Below, piece after piece: positions 41,738 through 50,558 of a stretch of 64,000 bases of DNA. The position numbers and the translations under genes are program-made. The stretch comes from Chromatocurvus halotolerans (lineage in GTDB: Bacteria > Pseudomonadota > Gammaproteobacteria > Pseudomonadales > Halieaceae): the NCBI RefSeq assembly GCF_004340525.1, contig NZ_SLWX01000002.1, positions 62,001 to 126,000 of the forward strand, read 5' to 3'. Position 1 is the stretch's first letter. Each line of letters begins with the position of its first letter. Below the pieces are notes generated by a model. That model was given only the letters and a program-made list of their open reading frames with translations. It searched no databases and was not told the DNA's origin.

Positions 41738-42676
41738 TCAGGGGTTGAGCAGCGCTTCCCGCAGAGCCCGCGCCTTTTCCTTGATGCGGCGAACATTGTG
41801 AGGGCCAGTGCGCAACAGCTGCTTCTGCAAGAGGGAAAGCGACTCAAGGTCCTTTCTCGCATAGGCCCAGACCGCCTCACTGCGTTCTACTGCTACCACG
41901 CCTTCGATCACCGGGGTTGCCTGGATCTGGTCCAGGGCTGCAATCAGTGCATTATCCATCTCATCCGGCGCATAACCCAGTGCACCGTATGCCTCTTCCA
42001 GCAGCGGACGGAAGCGCTGAAACGCGCTGACCATGGGCGCGATGGGCGCGTCGACCAATGAGTTCACCATCGCGTCGTAACGGCGGTAACTCTCAGGGTC
42101 TATGATCGTCTGGTCATTCTGGGTTCTTACCTTGAACGCGCCTTTCGGGCGCTGCAGGTTAAGCAATCTGTCAGGAACCAGGCCTCTGCGAATAGAGTCG
42201 ATGGCGGCCGCGCTGCGCTCGACCAGGTTGTTGTTGCGCAGCACTTCCCCGGGGATACCATCAGAAAAGACCTCGCCCAACTGCTCACGCAGTCTGTCGT
42301 CGCTGTTCGCCAGGGTCAGAGGCGGCTCAGTGGGCTCTGCTGGCGCCTCTGGCTGGATGTTATCGGCGTCATCCACATTCTCATTGCCCACCTCGCCTTC
42401 GGGATCGCTCGCTCCAGCCCACTCGGAGGTGTCTACGGTTACCGGGATGTCCGGCGCGATGGGGGCGGGGGGTTCAGCGGGCGTTACTGGCTCCGGCGCT
42501 GCGACTTCCGGTGCGGTCTCCACGGGGACCGTGTCGCTGTCATCCCGCAGCATCAGCCACGCAAAGACCGCCAATATCAGTACCGAGACTGCCGTTATCA
42601 GGGTTTGTCTTGCTGGATTGGCGCTGCGCTGCGGTGCTTTGTCATCGCTCAGTCGCTGATTGCGGTTTGCCTGCAT
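41738..42676 (-). CDS. DUF3014 domain membrane-anchored protein
   Basis: Protein of 312 residues, function unknown. An N-terminal cytoplasmic segment (about 1-24) is followed by one transmembrane helix (LITAVSVLILAVFAWLML, about 25-43), then a long proline/glutamate-rich periplasmic linker (about 45-120) and a folded DUF3014 domain (about 125-312; LREQLGEVFSDGIP, RPKGAFKVRTQ, AFQRFRPLLEEAYGALGY). The topology suggests a periplasmic domain held out from the inner membrane. It faces recX, so it is in a separate unit. Confidence 0.8.
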   Translation of the reverse strand: MQANRNQRLSDDKAPQRSANPARQTLITAVSVLILAVFAWLMLRDDSDTVPVETAPEVAAPEPVTPAEPPAPIAPDIPVTVDTSEWAGASDPEGEVGNENVDDADNIQPEAPAEPTEPPLTLANSDDRLREQLGEVFSDGIPGEVLRNNNLVERSAAAIDSIRRGLVPDRLLNLQRPKGAFKVRTQNDQTIIDPESYRRYDAMVNSLVDAPIAPMVSAFQRFRPLLEEAYGALGYAPDEMDNALIAALDQIQATPVIEGVVAVERSEAVWAYARKDLESLSLLQKQLLRTGPHNVRRIKEKARALREALLNP

Positions 42677-42744
42677 GTTGCCTCCCGTGCCTTTGACCCG
42701 GACACCGCGCCAAAGGTAACAAAAACCGAGGCAACAGACACTCG

Positions 42745-43389
42745 CTATGTTGCTGACGGCCCGAGATCGCGAGGGGCACTGTCGGGACTGGCGTAAGCCA
42801 TGACCTTCAGCGGCGTTCCGGCATGGTAGGTATCGAGGCCCGACAGGGCGACGGTTCCCGCACGCGTCAGATCGAGCCTGCCTTCGGCATCGACACAGTC
42901 GTCCGGCAGGTCCAGCAGCACGACCTCGCCAATCACGAGGTGCGTGCCATTGATCGCCAGCTTCTGGTGCTCTCGCAGGCGCAGTCCCATGCGCACTGTC
43001 GCCTCGCCGACAAAGGGGGCGTGGAAATCCTCATGCCAGTGTTCCGTAAGCCCGGTGGCCTCGAACTCCGAGATCTCGCGCGGGTAGCGGGCCGCGGTCT
43101 GGTGGGCCGACTCGATGAAGTGTTCGCCCACATGGTTGATGGTGTAGTACCCGGTCTCGAGAATATTGTCGAGGGTGTGGCGGTCAACCGGATCGGGCCG
43201 GATGACCAGCCCAATCAGGGGTGGACGCGAGCCGAGATGCACAACAGAGCTCATGATGGCCACATTGCTGTGGCCCTGGGCGTCGGCGGTAGCGACCAGG
43301 TTGGCTGGCTTGTAACCGGTGACGGCGTTGATCAGGGCAGCCCGGTACCGCTTATCCAGTGCGGCGATGTCCTGGTCGTCTAGCTGCAT
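42745..43389 (-). CDS. Flavin reductase-like (split-barrel FMN-binding) protein
   Basis: Protein of 214 residues with the flavin reductase-like fold: RYRAALINAVTGYKPANLVAT, SNVAIMSSVVHLGSRPPLIGL and TGYYTINHV line the predicted FMN pocket. Relatives reduce free flavins with NAD(P)H or act as flavin-binding partners of monooxygenases; none is encoded here. Its start overlaps the end of the DCC-family gene by ten bases, so the two are coupled. Substrate unknown. Confidence 0.83.
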   Translation of the reverse strand: MQLDDQDIAALDKRYRAALINAVTGYKPANLVATADAQGHSNVAIMSSVVHLGSRPPLIGLVIRPDPVDRHTLDNILETGYYTINHVGEHFIESAHQTAARYPREISEFEATGLTEHWHEDFHAPFVGEATVRMGLRLREHQKLAINGTHLVIGEVVLLDLPDDCVDAEGRLDLTRAGTVALSGLDTYHAGTPLKVMAYASPDSAPRDLGPSAT

Positions 43390-43790
43390 GGGCGGTCATC
43401 GCTGCCGTCGCCGCGCGCTCTGCAGGCCTGCGCCTCCGGACTGCCGTACAGTCTCCGGTAACGCCAGCGCGCCCAGGGCGCGTAGAACGCGTCCACAATG
43501 CTGGCGATAACTGGCCAGCGCAGCCACCGCCACAGCCATCCGTGGCGTGTGTGCTGCCAGGCAGCGACGTTGGCGTCTGCGCCCGTCAGCCAGTCACCGT
43601 TACCGGTACGCAGGTGCAGGGTCCTGAGCAGGGTGTCGCGGTCAGGCAGATTTTCTGTGGAATTCAGGGCATGAATATCCTGAAGGGCCAGTGAACCCTG
43701 CTGAAGCCTGGCGAGACGCTGAATCTCACCGGCGCACAGGGAACACTGGCCATCGTAATACAGCGTTGCTTTCATGGAGGCGTCTGTCAT
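43380..43790 (-). CDS. DCC-family (DUF393) thiol-disulfide oxidoreductase-like protein
   Basis: Small protein of 136 residues with the DUF393 signature YYDGQCSLC near the N-terminus: the CxxC pair is Cys16 and Cys19. The rest includes TLLRTLHLRTGNGDWLTGADANVAAW and the membrane-leaning WLWRWLRWPVIASIVDAFY segment that is typical of the family. A redox role is inferred from the CxxC alone. It overlaps the flavin reductase gene and follows a DUF2892 gene by 12 bases. The start could also be the ATG five codons in. Confidence 0.85.
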   Translation of the reverse strand: MTDASMKATLYYDGQCSLCAGEIQRLARLQQGSLALQDIHALNSTENLPDRDTLLRTLHLRTGNGDWLTGADANVAAWQHTRHGWLWRWLRWPVIASIVDAFYAPWARWRYRRLYGSPEAQACRARGDGSDDRPCS

Positions 43791-43802
43791 GGAGTGGCCT
43801 GT

Positions 43803-44039
43803 TCATTGCTGCCGCGGTGGCGGGCAGCCCTTCTCATCGTGCTCACAGCTGTTGAAACCCAGGAGCGCCCAGAGATAACAGCGGGAAAACAGAAAATTCA
43901 GCGTCAGAGCCGTGGCAACAAGCAATGCCAGAGGTGTCAGAACGTCGTGGCTGTCTCGCAACGCTACCCAGGCTGCCAGGATAATGGCTCCCATCAATCG
44001 CAGCACTCGCTCCGTGCTGCCGAGATTGCGTTCGATCAT
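43803..44039 (-). CDS. DUF2892 (YgaP-like) small membrane protein
   Basis: Protein of 78 residues that starts MIERNLGSTERVLRLMGAIIL, the DUF2892 motif, and has two hydrophobic helices (about 13-28 and 36-52). The C-terminus is cytosolic-looking with a cysteine-containing tail (CEHDEKGCPP). In other bacteria the domain is found alone or joined to rhodanese domains, hinting at sulfur chemistry; here it sits directly before a DCC redox protein and a flavin reductase. Confidence 0.8.
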   Translation of the reverse strand: MIERNLGSTERVLRLMGAIILAAWVALRDSHDVLTPLALLVATALTLNFLFSRCYLWALLGFNSCEHDEKGCPPPRQQ

Positions 44040-44146
44040 GTCGGTGACCTGTTGGGTGAATGTTCGGGGAATCTACGCTACACCGCAGCAAACAGATGAA
44101 TGGCAAGTCGTGATCGCCCCAATTGACCGCCGCTGCAGAGCGGCTC

Positions 44147-44593
44147 TCAATCCCCGACTTCCATGCCCATCACCAGTGTGCGGGTAGCGAGCTGAACCTC
44201 CCTGACGAACAACAGCAGAGAAATAATCAGCAGGCAAAGCGCCAGAACAAAGACCGTAACGATGGCCGCGCCGATATCGATCTGCCAGAAATCGCCCACG
44301 AACAGTCCTACTACCACGCAGCAGACCAGCAGGGCTGACGACGCGCAAAGGCCGATACAGCGGTTGATAAGGCGGATGCGCCGCCAGAGCATTTTGTTTT
44401 CGCGGCTAGCGGTGGCCAGCTGATCGGGTTCCTGAAGCCGGCTGACGCGCCGTTCGACAATGCGCGCGCGATCGACGATACGGCCGAGACGCGCTGACAT
44501 GACGTTGAGAAAGCCCGCGATGCCCGCCAGCAGGAAGACCGGCGTGACGGCAATCTGTATGACGCTGCCGAGGGCGGCAACCGAATCGTTCAT
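44147..44593 (-). CDS. DUF2721 family membrane protein
   Basis: Protein of 148 residues starting MNDSVAALGSVIQIAVTPVF, the DUF2721 signature, with three transmembrane segments (about 8-28, 80-98, 103-125) and a charged loop between helix 1 and 2 (ARLGRIVDRARIVERR). Function unknown. The ATG at 44593 is chosen since the upstream frame is not conserved. It ends 108 bases before the DUF2892 gene and could be the first gene of that group, and it diverges from eda. Confidence 0.83.
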   Translation of the reverse strand: MNDSVAALGSVIQIAVTPVFLLAGIAGFLNVMSARLGRIVDRARIVERRVSRLQEPDQLATASRENKMLWRRIRLINRCIGLCASSALLVCCVVVGLFVGDFWQIDIGAAIVTVFVLALCLLIISLLLFVREVQLATRTLVMGMEVGD

Positions 44594-44759
44594 GGAGAAC
44601 ACCACCTTGCGGTGAAAAGCGTGATAGTAGGGCCAGCCGCGAGAGCTGTGCAACAAGGATACGTTGATTGCCGCAGGTGATGGCTGCATGATGATGTGAT
44701 TCCACAGTGACATGGCAGGAGCGCGCTGTCGCGCGCGACGCGGTGGGGAGGTGTCGACG

Positions 44760-45401
44760 ATGATGGCAGGCGAGATGGAAGGCAGGTTGTCGGGAACGTC
44801 GGTGATTCCGATTCTCACGGTGCAGGATCCCGAGCAGGCAGTGCTGGCCAGCGAAGCCCTGGCCAGGGGAGGGATGACGGTGATCGAGATCACGTTGCGC
44901 ACAGCGCAGGCGCTCGCCTCGATTCGCGCTGTGAAAGAGGCGTTGCCGTCTCTTCAGGTCGCGGCGGGCACGGTACTGGATGACCGCCAGATGGATGCGG
45001 CACTGGCAGCCGGCAGTGATTTCTGTGTCAGCCCGGGTCTGACCCCGGCGTTGTTGCGCGCTGCCCGCGACCGCGGGTGTTCCCTGCTCCCCGGCGTTGC
45101 CACGGCGAGTGACATCATGTGTGGACTCGCCGAGGGTTTCCAGGTCTTCAAGCTGTTCCCCGCCATGGCGGCCGGCGGCGTTGCGCTGCTGCGCAGTCTC
45201 TCTGGGCCCTTTCCCGACGTGCGTTTCTGCCCCACCGGTGGTGTCACCCGGGAAAACCTGGGGATCTTGCTGGCCGAGCCGAATGTACTCTGCTGCGGCG
45301 GCTCGTGGATGGCATCGCAGTCGCTGATCGACGCGGCCGACTGGGCGGCGATCGAAGGCCTGGCGTCGGCGGCACAGTCAGGCCGAGGCACAGGACCATG
45401 A
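44760..45401 (+). CDS. eda: 2-dehydro-3-deoxy-6-phosphogluconate (KDPG) aldolase
   Basis: Splits KDPG to pyruvate and glyceraldehyde-3-phosphate, the closing step of the Entner-Doudoroff path. The 213-residue product has VIPILTVQDPEQAV, the catalytic Glu in IEITLRT, VAAGTVLDDRQMD, and the Schiff-base lysine in GFQVFKLFPA, then FCPTGGV. The start ATG 44760 has GGAGG eight bases upstream; an ATG at 44712 lacks that. Its stop overlaps zwf as ATGA. It heads an unusual eda-first operon. Confidence 0.94.
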   Translation: MMAGEMEGRLSGTSVIPILTVQDPEQAVLASEALARGGMTVIEITLRTAQALASIRAVKEALPSLQVAAGTVLDDRQMDAALAAGSDFCVSPGLTPALLRAARDRGCSLLPGVATASDIMCGLAEGFQVFKLFPAMAAGGVALLRSLSGPFPDVRFCPTGGVTRENLGILLAEPNVLCCGGSWMASQSLIDAADWAAIEGLASAAQSGRGTGP

Positions 45402-46849
45402 AAACGGATGTGCTGGTGGTCGGCGGCGAGGGCGACCTTGCCCTGCGCAAACTCTATCCCGCGCTGTTTGCCCTGCGCCAGGGCGGCTGGATCGATGGCG
45501 ATATGCGGATTGTCGCGGTGGCACGCAAATCGCTGACGCAGGAAGCGTTCACAACCCAGGTGACGGCCTGGTATGCCGATCAGGGCGGGGAGACGGGCAG
45601 TGCCGAGTGGCAGTCCTTCCTCGGCCAGCTGGTCTATGCGTCGCTCGACGCAACGACGGCCGATGCCATGTCGGAACTGCGCCGCCGCCACCTCTCAGAC
45701 AGCGAGCGGGAACTCGTGGTGTATCTGGCGACGCCGCCACAGATCTTTGCGCCGGTGTGTCACGCCATGGACGCGGCTGGACTGGTCAGGGACAACATGC
45801 GGATCGTGGTGGAGAAACCCCTCGGTGATGACCTGGAGTCCTTTCGCAGCATCAATGCCGACCTGACCGCGATTTTCCGCGAAGACCAGGTCTTTCGCAT
45901 CGACCATTACCTGGGCAAGGAGACCGTGCAGAACCTCATGGCCACGCGCTTTGCCAATGCCTTCCTGGAGCCGCTGTGGAACAATCGCTACGTCGACAAC
46001 GTGCAGATCACGGTCGCCGAAAGCATCGGCGCGGGCGGGCGCTGGGATTTCTATGACCGGGCCGGCGCGATGCGGGACATGGTGCAGAATCACCTGCTGC
46101 AGATTCTCTGCATTGTGGCCATGGAGCCGCCGGCCCACCTGGCGCCGGACGATGTTCGCAATGAGAAGCGCAAGGTACTGTCTTGCCTGCGGCCGATGGA
46201 CGATCACATCGTGCGCGAGAACACCGTCATGGGGCAGTACACGGCGGGCGCGATAGGCGGCAAGCCGGTGCCCGGTTACCTTGAGGAGGAGGGCGCCAGC
46301 CCGAAGTCGGTGACGGAAACCTTCGTCGCCATAAAGGCCGAGATCGACAACTGGCGCTGGGCCGGGGTGCCTTTCTACCTGCGCACGGGCAAGCGACTGC
46401 AGCGCCGCATGGCTGAAATCGTTGTCGAGTTCAAGGACGTGCCACATTCGATATTCGGCCAGCAGATGGCCCAGTGCTGCGGCAACCGGCTTATTATTCG
46501 CCTGCAGCCGGACGAGATCATCCGGCTGGAGATGCTCAACAAGCAGCCCGGACTGGGAGAGGACCTGCCGCTGCGCTCGGTGTCGCTGGATCTGTCTTTC
46601 CAGAGCGATGGGGAGTCGGCACCGGATGCCTATCAACGCCTGCTGCTGGATGTTCTGCGCAACAATCCGACGCTGTTTGTGCGCGCCGACGAGGTCGAGC
46701 AGGCCTGGCGCTGGATTGATCGCATTCAGGAAGCCTGGGCGCGCCTGGGACGGCATCCGCAGCATTACATCGCCGGGTCCTGGGGGCCCTCCGCCGCCTA
46801 CGCGCTGATTGCCCGTGACGGGCGCAGCTGGTACGAGTCCGCGCGATGA
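45398..46849 (+). CDS. zwf: Glucose-6-phosphate 1-dehydrogenase
   Basis: Oxidises glucose-6-phosphate to 6-phosphogluconolactone, making NADPH (or NADH). The 483-residue product shows the dinucleotide loop in VVGGEGDLALRKLYPALF, which departs from the usual GASGDLA at two positions, the catalytic RIDHYLGKETVQN, and KRLQRRMAEIVVEFKDVPH-type C-terminal strands. Starts and ends with ATGA overlaps (eda before, pgl after). Confidence 0.95.
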   Translation: MKTDVLVVGGEGDLALRKLYPALFALRQGGWIDGDMRIVAVARKSLTQEAFTTQVTAWYADQGGETGSAEWQSFLGQLVYASLDATTADAMSELRRRHLSDSERELVVYLATPPQIFAPVCHAMDAAGLVRDNMRIVVEKPLGDDLESFRSINADLTAIFREDQVFRIDHYLGKETVQNLMATRFANAFLEPLWNNRYVDNVQITVAESIGAGGRWDFYDRAGAMRDMVQNHLLQILCIVAMEPPAHLAPDDVRNEKRKVLSCLRPMDDHIVRENTVMGQYTAGAIGGKPVPGYLEEEGASPKSVTETFVAIKAEIDNWRWAGVPFYLRTGKRLQRRMAEIVVEFKDVPHSIFGQQMAQCCGNRLIIRLQPDEIIRLEMLNKQPGLGEDLPLRSVSLDLSFQSDGESAPDAYQRLLLDVLRNNPTLFVRADEVEQAWRWIDRIQEAWARLGRHPQHYIAGSWGPSAAYALIARDGRSWYESAR

Positions 46850-47574
46850 AGGGTGCCATCGAAGTCTGCGCGTTCCCCGGCCAGGCCGAGCTGGCGCCGG
46901 CGCTGGCGGCGGCGGTGGCCGATCGCCTGCGCACGGCGATTGCCGCCCGCGGTCGCGCGGTACTGGCAGTGTCCGGGGGCAGCACGCCGGTGCCTTTTTT
47001 CGTGGCCCTGCAGCGGGAGGTGCTCGACTGGCGCCGGGTGACGATAACGCTGGTAGACGAGCGCTGGGTGAATGCCGACCACCCGGATTCCAATGCGGCG
47101 CTGGTTCAGCGCTATCTTTTGCAGGGCGGGGCGGCCGGGGCGCAGTTTCAGCCGCTGAAAAACGGTGCCGCCACGGCCGCTGCGGGCTGTGACGCCATCA
47201 GTTCACAGGTCAGTGCGCTGTTTCCACTGGATGTTGCGGTGCTGGGCATGGGCACCGACGGCCACACGGCGTCCTGGTTTCCCGGTGCCTCGAATCTGGA
47301 GCAGGCGCTGGACAGGGACTATCCCGGATCCTGTGTCGCGCTGCAGCCTGCCGCTGGCGGTCATGAGCGCCTGTCACTGAGCCTTGCTGCGGTGCTTTCG
47401 GCCGCGCAGCTTTACCTGCACGTCAGCGGTAGCGAAAAATGGACAGTCCTGGAGCGAGCACTGCTGCCAGGGCCGGTTGCCGACCTTCCGGTACGCGCGT
47501 TGCTGCGGCAGTCAGAGCGACCGCTGCAGGTATGCTACGCGGTACAGGACAAACCTGCGAGGGACGATGCATGA
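46846..47574 (+). CDS. pgl: 6-phosphogluconolactonase
   Basis: Hydrolyses 6-phosphogluconolactone to 6-phosphogluconate. The 242-residue product is of the DevB/NagB-like type: AVSGGSTPVPFFVAL, VTLVDERWV-like ITLVDERWVNADHPDSNAALVQRYL, and LGMGTDGHTASWFPGA are the binding and catalytic segments. Overlaps with zwf (ATGA) and edd (ATGA) show that the four enzymes are made as a chain. Confidence 0.94.
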   Translation: MKGAIEVCAFPGQAELAPALAAAVADRLRTAIAARGRAVLAVSGGSTPVPFFVALQREVLDWRRVTITLVDERWVNADHPDSNAALVQRYLLQGGAAGAQFQPLKNGAATAAAGCDAISSQVSALFPLDVAVLGMGTDGHTASWFPGASNLEQALDRDYPGSCVALQPAAGGHERLSLSLAAVLSAAQLYLHVSGSEKWTVLERALLPGPVADLPVRALLRQSERPLQVCYAVQDKPARDDA

Positions 47575-49382
47575 ACCCGATAGTGGAACAGGTGACGGAT
47601 GATCTGCGCGAACGCAGCCGCAGGACCCGCGGCGACTATCTCGACAACTGCCGGCGTACACGGGACGAGCTGCCGCCGCGCAAGCGCCTGTCCTGCGGCA
47701 ACCTTGCCCACGGCTATGCGGCCTGCAGTCAGGATGAAAAGGCGGTCATGGCGCGGATGGAGTCGGCCAATATCGGCGTTATCAACGCCTATAACGACAT
47801 GCTGTCAGCGCACCAGCCACTGCATGCCTACCCCGACCTGATCAAGCAGGCGGCCTGGGCGCTGGGCGCTACCGCCCAGGTGGCCTCCGGCGTGCCGGCG
47901 ATGTGCGATGGCGTGACCCAGGGACAGCCGGGCATGGAGCTCAGCCTGTTCAGTCGGGACGTGGTGGCCATGGCCACGGCCGTGGGTCTGAGCCACAATC
48001 TGTTTGACGCAGCCGTGTGCCTGGGGATCTGCGACAAGATTGTTCCCGGCATGCTGATCGGGGCGCTGCAGTTCGCACACCTGCCGATCGCGTTCATTGG
48101 CTCGGGGCCGATGGCCTCCGGCATACCCAATCACGAGAAGGCCGCTGTGCGCCAGCGGCACGCCCAGGGCAAGGCCGACGACGCCGAGCTGCTGGCGGTG
48201 GAGTCAGCGTCCTACCACAGCCCCGGCACCTGCACGTTCTATGGCACCGCCAACAGCAACCAGATGCTCATGGAAATGCTCGGTGTCCAGTTGCCGGGCA
48301 GTTCCTTCCTGCATCCGGAAGACCCGCTGCGCCCGGCGCTTCTGGACAGGACGGTGTCGGCGCTGGTGCAGGCCGCGGCCGAGGGGCCAGGTCATATCCC
48401 CCTGTATCGGGTGGTGGACGAGGCTTCCATTGTCAATGCCGTGGTGGGCCTGCTGGCGACGGGGGGATCGACCAATCACACGCTGCATCTGGTGGCCATC
48501 GCACGCAGCGCCGGCATCCAGCTGTCGCTCGACGATTTCCACGCCCTGTCGCCGGCCGTGCCGCTGCTGACCCGTATCTATCCGAACGGGAGTGCGGATA
48601 TCAACGATTTCCAGCGTGCCGGCGGCATGGCCTGTCTCGCCGGCGAGCTGCGACATGGCGGCCTGCTTAACGAGGATGTGATGTCGCTGCTCGGTCCCGG
48701 ACTCAATGCGCTGTGCCGTCCGCCCACGCCCGGGAATAACGGTGAGGTGCAATGGGCGGGTGACGCGCCTGTGTCTGCCGATACCAGCGTACTGGCAACG
48801 CTGTCGTCGCCCTTTGCTGCCGAGGGCGGTCTGCGCCGGCTGCGGGGGAATCTGGGCGAGTGCGTGATCAAGGTCTCGGCGGTCGATCCGGCGCACTATC
48901 GCATCAGCGCCCCGGTCCGGGTCTTTGCCAGCCAGCAGTCGCTGCGCGAGGCCTTTGACGCCGACGCACTGAATGGCGACATGATTGCGGTGGTGCGCTT
49001 CCAGGGGCCTGTCGCCAACGGTATGCCCGAACTGCACAAGCTGACGCCTTACCTGGGTGTCCTGCAGGACCGTGGGCACCGCGTCGCGCTGGTCACCGAT
49101 GGCCGCATGTCCGGTGCATCCGGCAAGGTGCCCGCAGCGATCCATCTGACGCCGGAAGCGGCCGCGGGAGGCATGCTGGCGCGGGTGCGCGATGGCGATC
49201 TCATCACCCTGGATGCCGACGCCGGAACCCTCGAACTGCATGTAGAAGCGTCGGAACTTGCGGCAAGAGAGTCAGTTCCGTTGCCGGATTCCGCCTCCAC
49301 GCTCGGGCGAGGCCTGTTTGGCGCCATGCGCGCGCGGGTGTCCGACGCTGCCAGTGGAGCCAGCGTTTTTCAGTTTCCCTGA
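47571..49382 (+). CDS. edd: Phosphogluconate dehydratase (4Fe-4S)
   Basis: Dehydrates 6-phosphogluconate to KDPG. The 603-residue product belongs to the IlvD/Edd family; the start RKRLSCGNLAHGYAACSQDEK, MESANIGVINAYNDMLSAH, CDGVTQGQPGMELSLFSRD, CLGICDKIVPGML and GSTNHTLHLVAIARSAG carry the conserved cysteines that bind the cluster. DGRMSGASGKVPAAIHLTPEA completes the C-terminal half. It is the last gene of the eda-zwf-pgl-edd chain and faces glk, 18 bases apart. Confidence 0.95.
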   Translation: MNPIVEQVTDDLRERSRRTRGDYLDNCRRTRDELPPRKRLSCGNLAHGYAACSQDEKAVMARMESANIGVINAYNDMLSAHQPLHAYPDLIKQAAWALGATAQVASGVPAMCDGVTQGQPGMELSLFSRDVVAMATAVGLSHNLFDAAVCLGICDKIVPGMLIGALQFAHLPIAFIGSGPMASGIPNHEKAAVRQRHAQGKADDAELLAVESASYHSPGTCTFYGTANSNQMLMEMLGVQLPGSSFLHPEDPLRPALLDRTVSALVQAAAEGPGHIPLYRVVDEASIVNAVVGLLATGGSTNHTLHLVAIARSAGIQLSLDDFHALSPAVPLLTRIYPNGSADINDFQRAGGMACLAGELRHGGLLNEDVMSLLGPGLNALCRPPTPGNNGEVQWAGDAPVSADTSVLATLSSPFAAEGGLRRLRGNLGECVIKVSAVDPAHYRISAPVRVFASQQSLREAFDADALNGDMIAVVRFQGPVANGMPELHKLTPYLGVLQDRGHRVALVTDGRMSGASGKVPAAIHLTPEAAAGGMLARVRDGDLITLDADAGTLELHVEASELAARESVPLPDSASTLGRGLFGAMRARVSDAASGASVFQFP

Positions 49383-49399
49383 AGATGGATGCATCGGTG

Positions 49400-50380
49400 T
49401 TATGCCCTGTCCCGCGTCTGCTGAAACGCCATGGCGGCGCCTCGGAGTGCGGTCTCCGTGTCCGTGATGACATGCACGGGTAGCGCCTCGCAATAGGCTG
49501 CCATGACGCCCTTGTCGCTGAAATCCCGCGCAAACTGACCCGTGTCCAGCGCCGGCAACAGCCGCGGCAGAATGCCACCACCGATGTAGACCCCGCCGCG
49601 TGCCCCCTGGCTGAGCACGGTATTGCCGGCAAAGCGGGCCAGCAGCGTGAGGAACTGGTCGACGGTGCGCCGCCCCCAGCTTTCACCACCGCCAAGTGCT
49701 TCCTGTGTGATGGTTTCCACCGGACGCAGGGAGCCGGGTTCGCCGCGCAGAACGGCATCGATGCGACGCAGTCCTTCACCCGACAGTACATGCTCCGCGG
49801 AGATGCGCGTACCTAGCTGCTCGTGAAGCGCCTGCTTGAGCGACCACTCCTGTGACGTGACGGCCGCCAGATCAACGTGCCCGCCCTCGGTGGGAATAAC
49901 CGTCTGCGTGGGTCCGGGCGATACCACGCAGGCGACGCCGAGGCCGGTGCCGGGGCCAATCACGCACAGGGGTGCGCCGGTCACGGGACGTCCGCGCTTG
50001 ATGCGCTGCGTGTGCGCGTCATCAAGCGCGTGAACGCCACTTGCCAGCGCGGTGAAATCGTTGATCAGGAGAGCGTCAGCGAAGCCAAAATCACGCTTCA
50101 GGGCCGCCGCGTCGAACTGCCATCGACCGTTGGTCAGCAACGCGCTGGAACCGTCGGTGGGGCCGGCCACGGCAATGCAGGCGCGCGCCGGGAGCGGCAT
50201 ATCGAGACTGCTCAAGAAACGCGTCAGTTGCGTCGGGAAATCCTCGACACCGGCGTTGGCGAATCGAGTGACGCGCTGCAGTGTCGTTCTGCCCGTCTCA
50301 CTGACCGCAATCGCAAAACGGCTGTTGGTGCCGCCGATGTCGGCAACCAGCAGGTCGCGATCCTTGCTTCTGCCGCGCAT
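49400..50380 (-). CDS. glk: Glucokinase (bacterial Glk family)
   Basis: Phosphorylates glucose with ATP. The 326-residue product has LLVADIGGTNSRFAIA (phosphate loop), IAVAGPTDG, LINDFTALASGV with the catalytic Asp, CVIGPGTGLGVACVV, and VYIGGGILPRLLPAL. ATG 50380 is chosen because GGGGGA lies about eight bases upstream; an ATG nine codons earlier has no ribosome site. It converges on edd and is divergent from the TonB receptor, placing sugar uptake and phosphorylation together. Confidence 0.92.
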   Translation of the reverse strand: MRGRSKDRDLLVADIGGTNSRFAIAVSETGRTTLQRVTRFANAGVEDFPTQLTRFLSSLDMPLPARACIAVAGPTDGSSALLTNGRWQFDAAALKRDFGFADALLINDFTALASGVHALDDAHTQRIKRGRPVTGAPLCVIGPGTGLGVACVVSPGPTQTVIPTEGGHVDLAAVTSQEWSLKQALHEQLGTRISAEHVLSGEGLRRIDAVLRGEPGSLRPVETITQEALGGGESWGRRTVDQFLTLLARFAGNTVLSQGARGGVYIGGGILPRLLPALDTGQFARDFSDKGVMAAYCEALPVHVITDTETALRGAAMAFQQTRDRA

Positions 50381-50558
50381 GGCTTTTCCCCCGTCATACG
50401 GTTTCATTGTGAGTCTACCGCGGAATCGCGCTGCGTCGGCAATGGCATCGCGTTTTCGGCCAATCCGGGAATCTGACGGCAAAACCGCTATTGACCGGCT
50501 GATCCGCGGATGGCAGATTGACGCCGTCAACATAAAACCTATAACCAGGAATCGTGTT

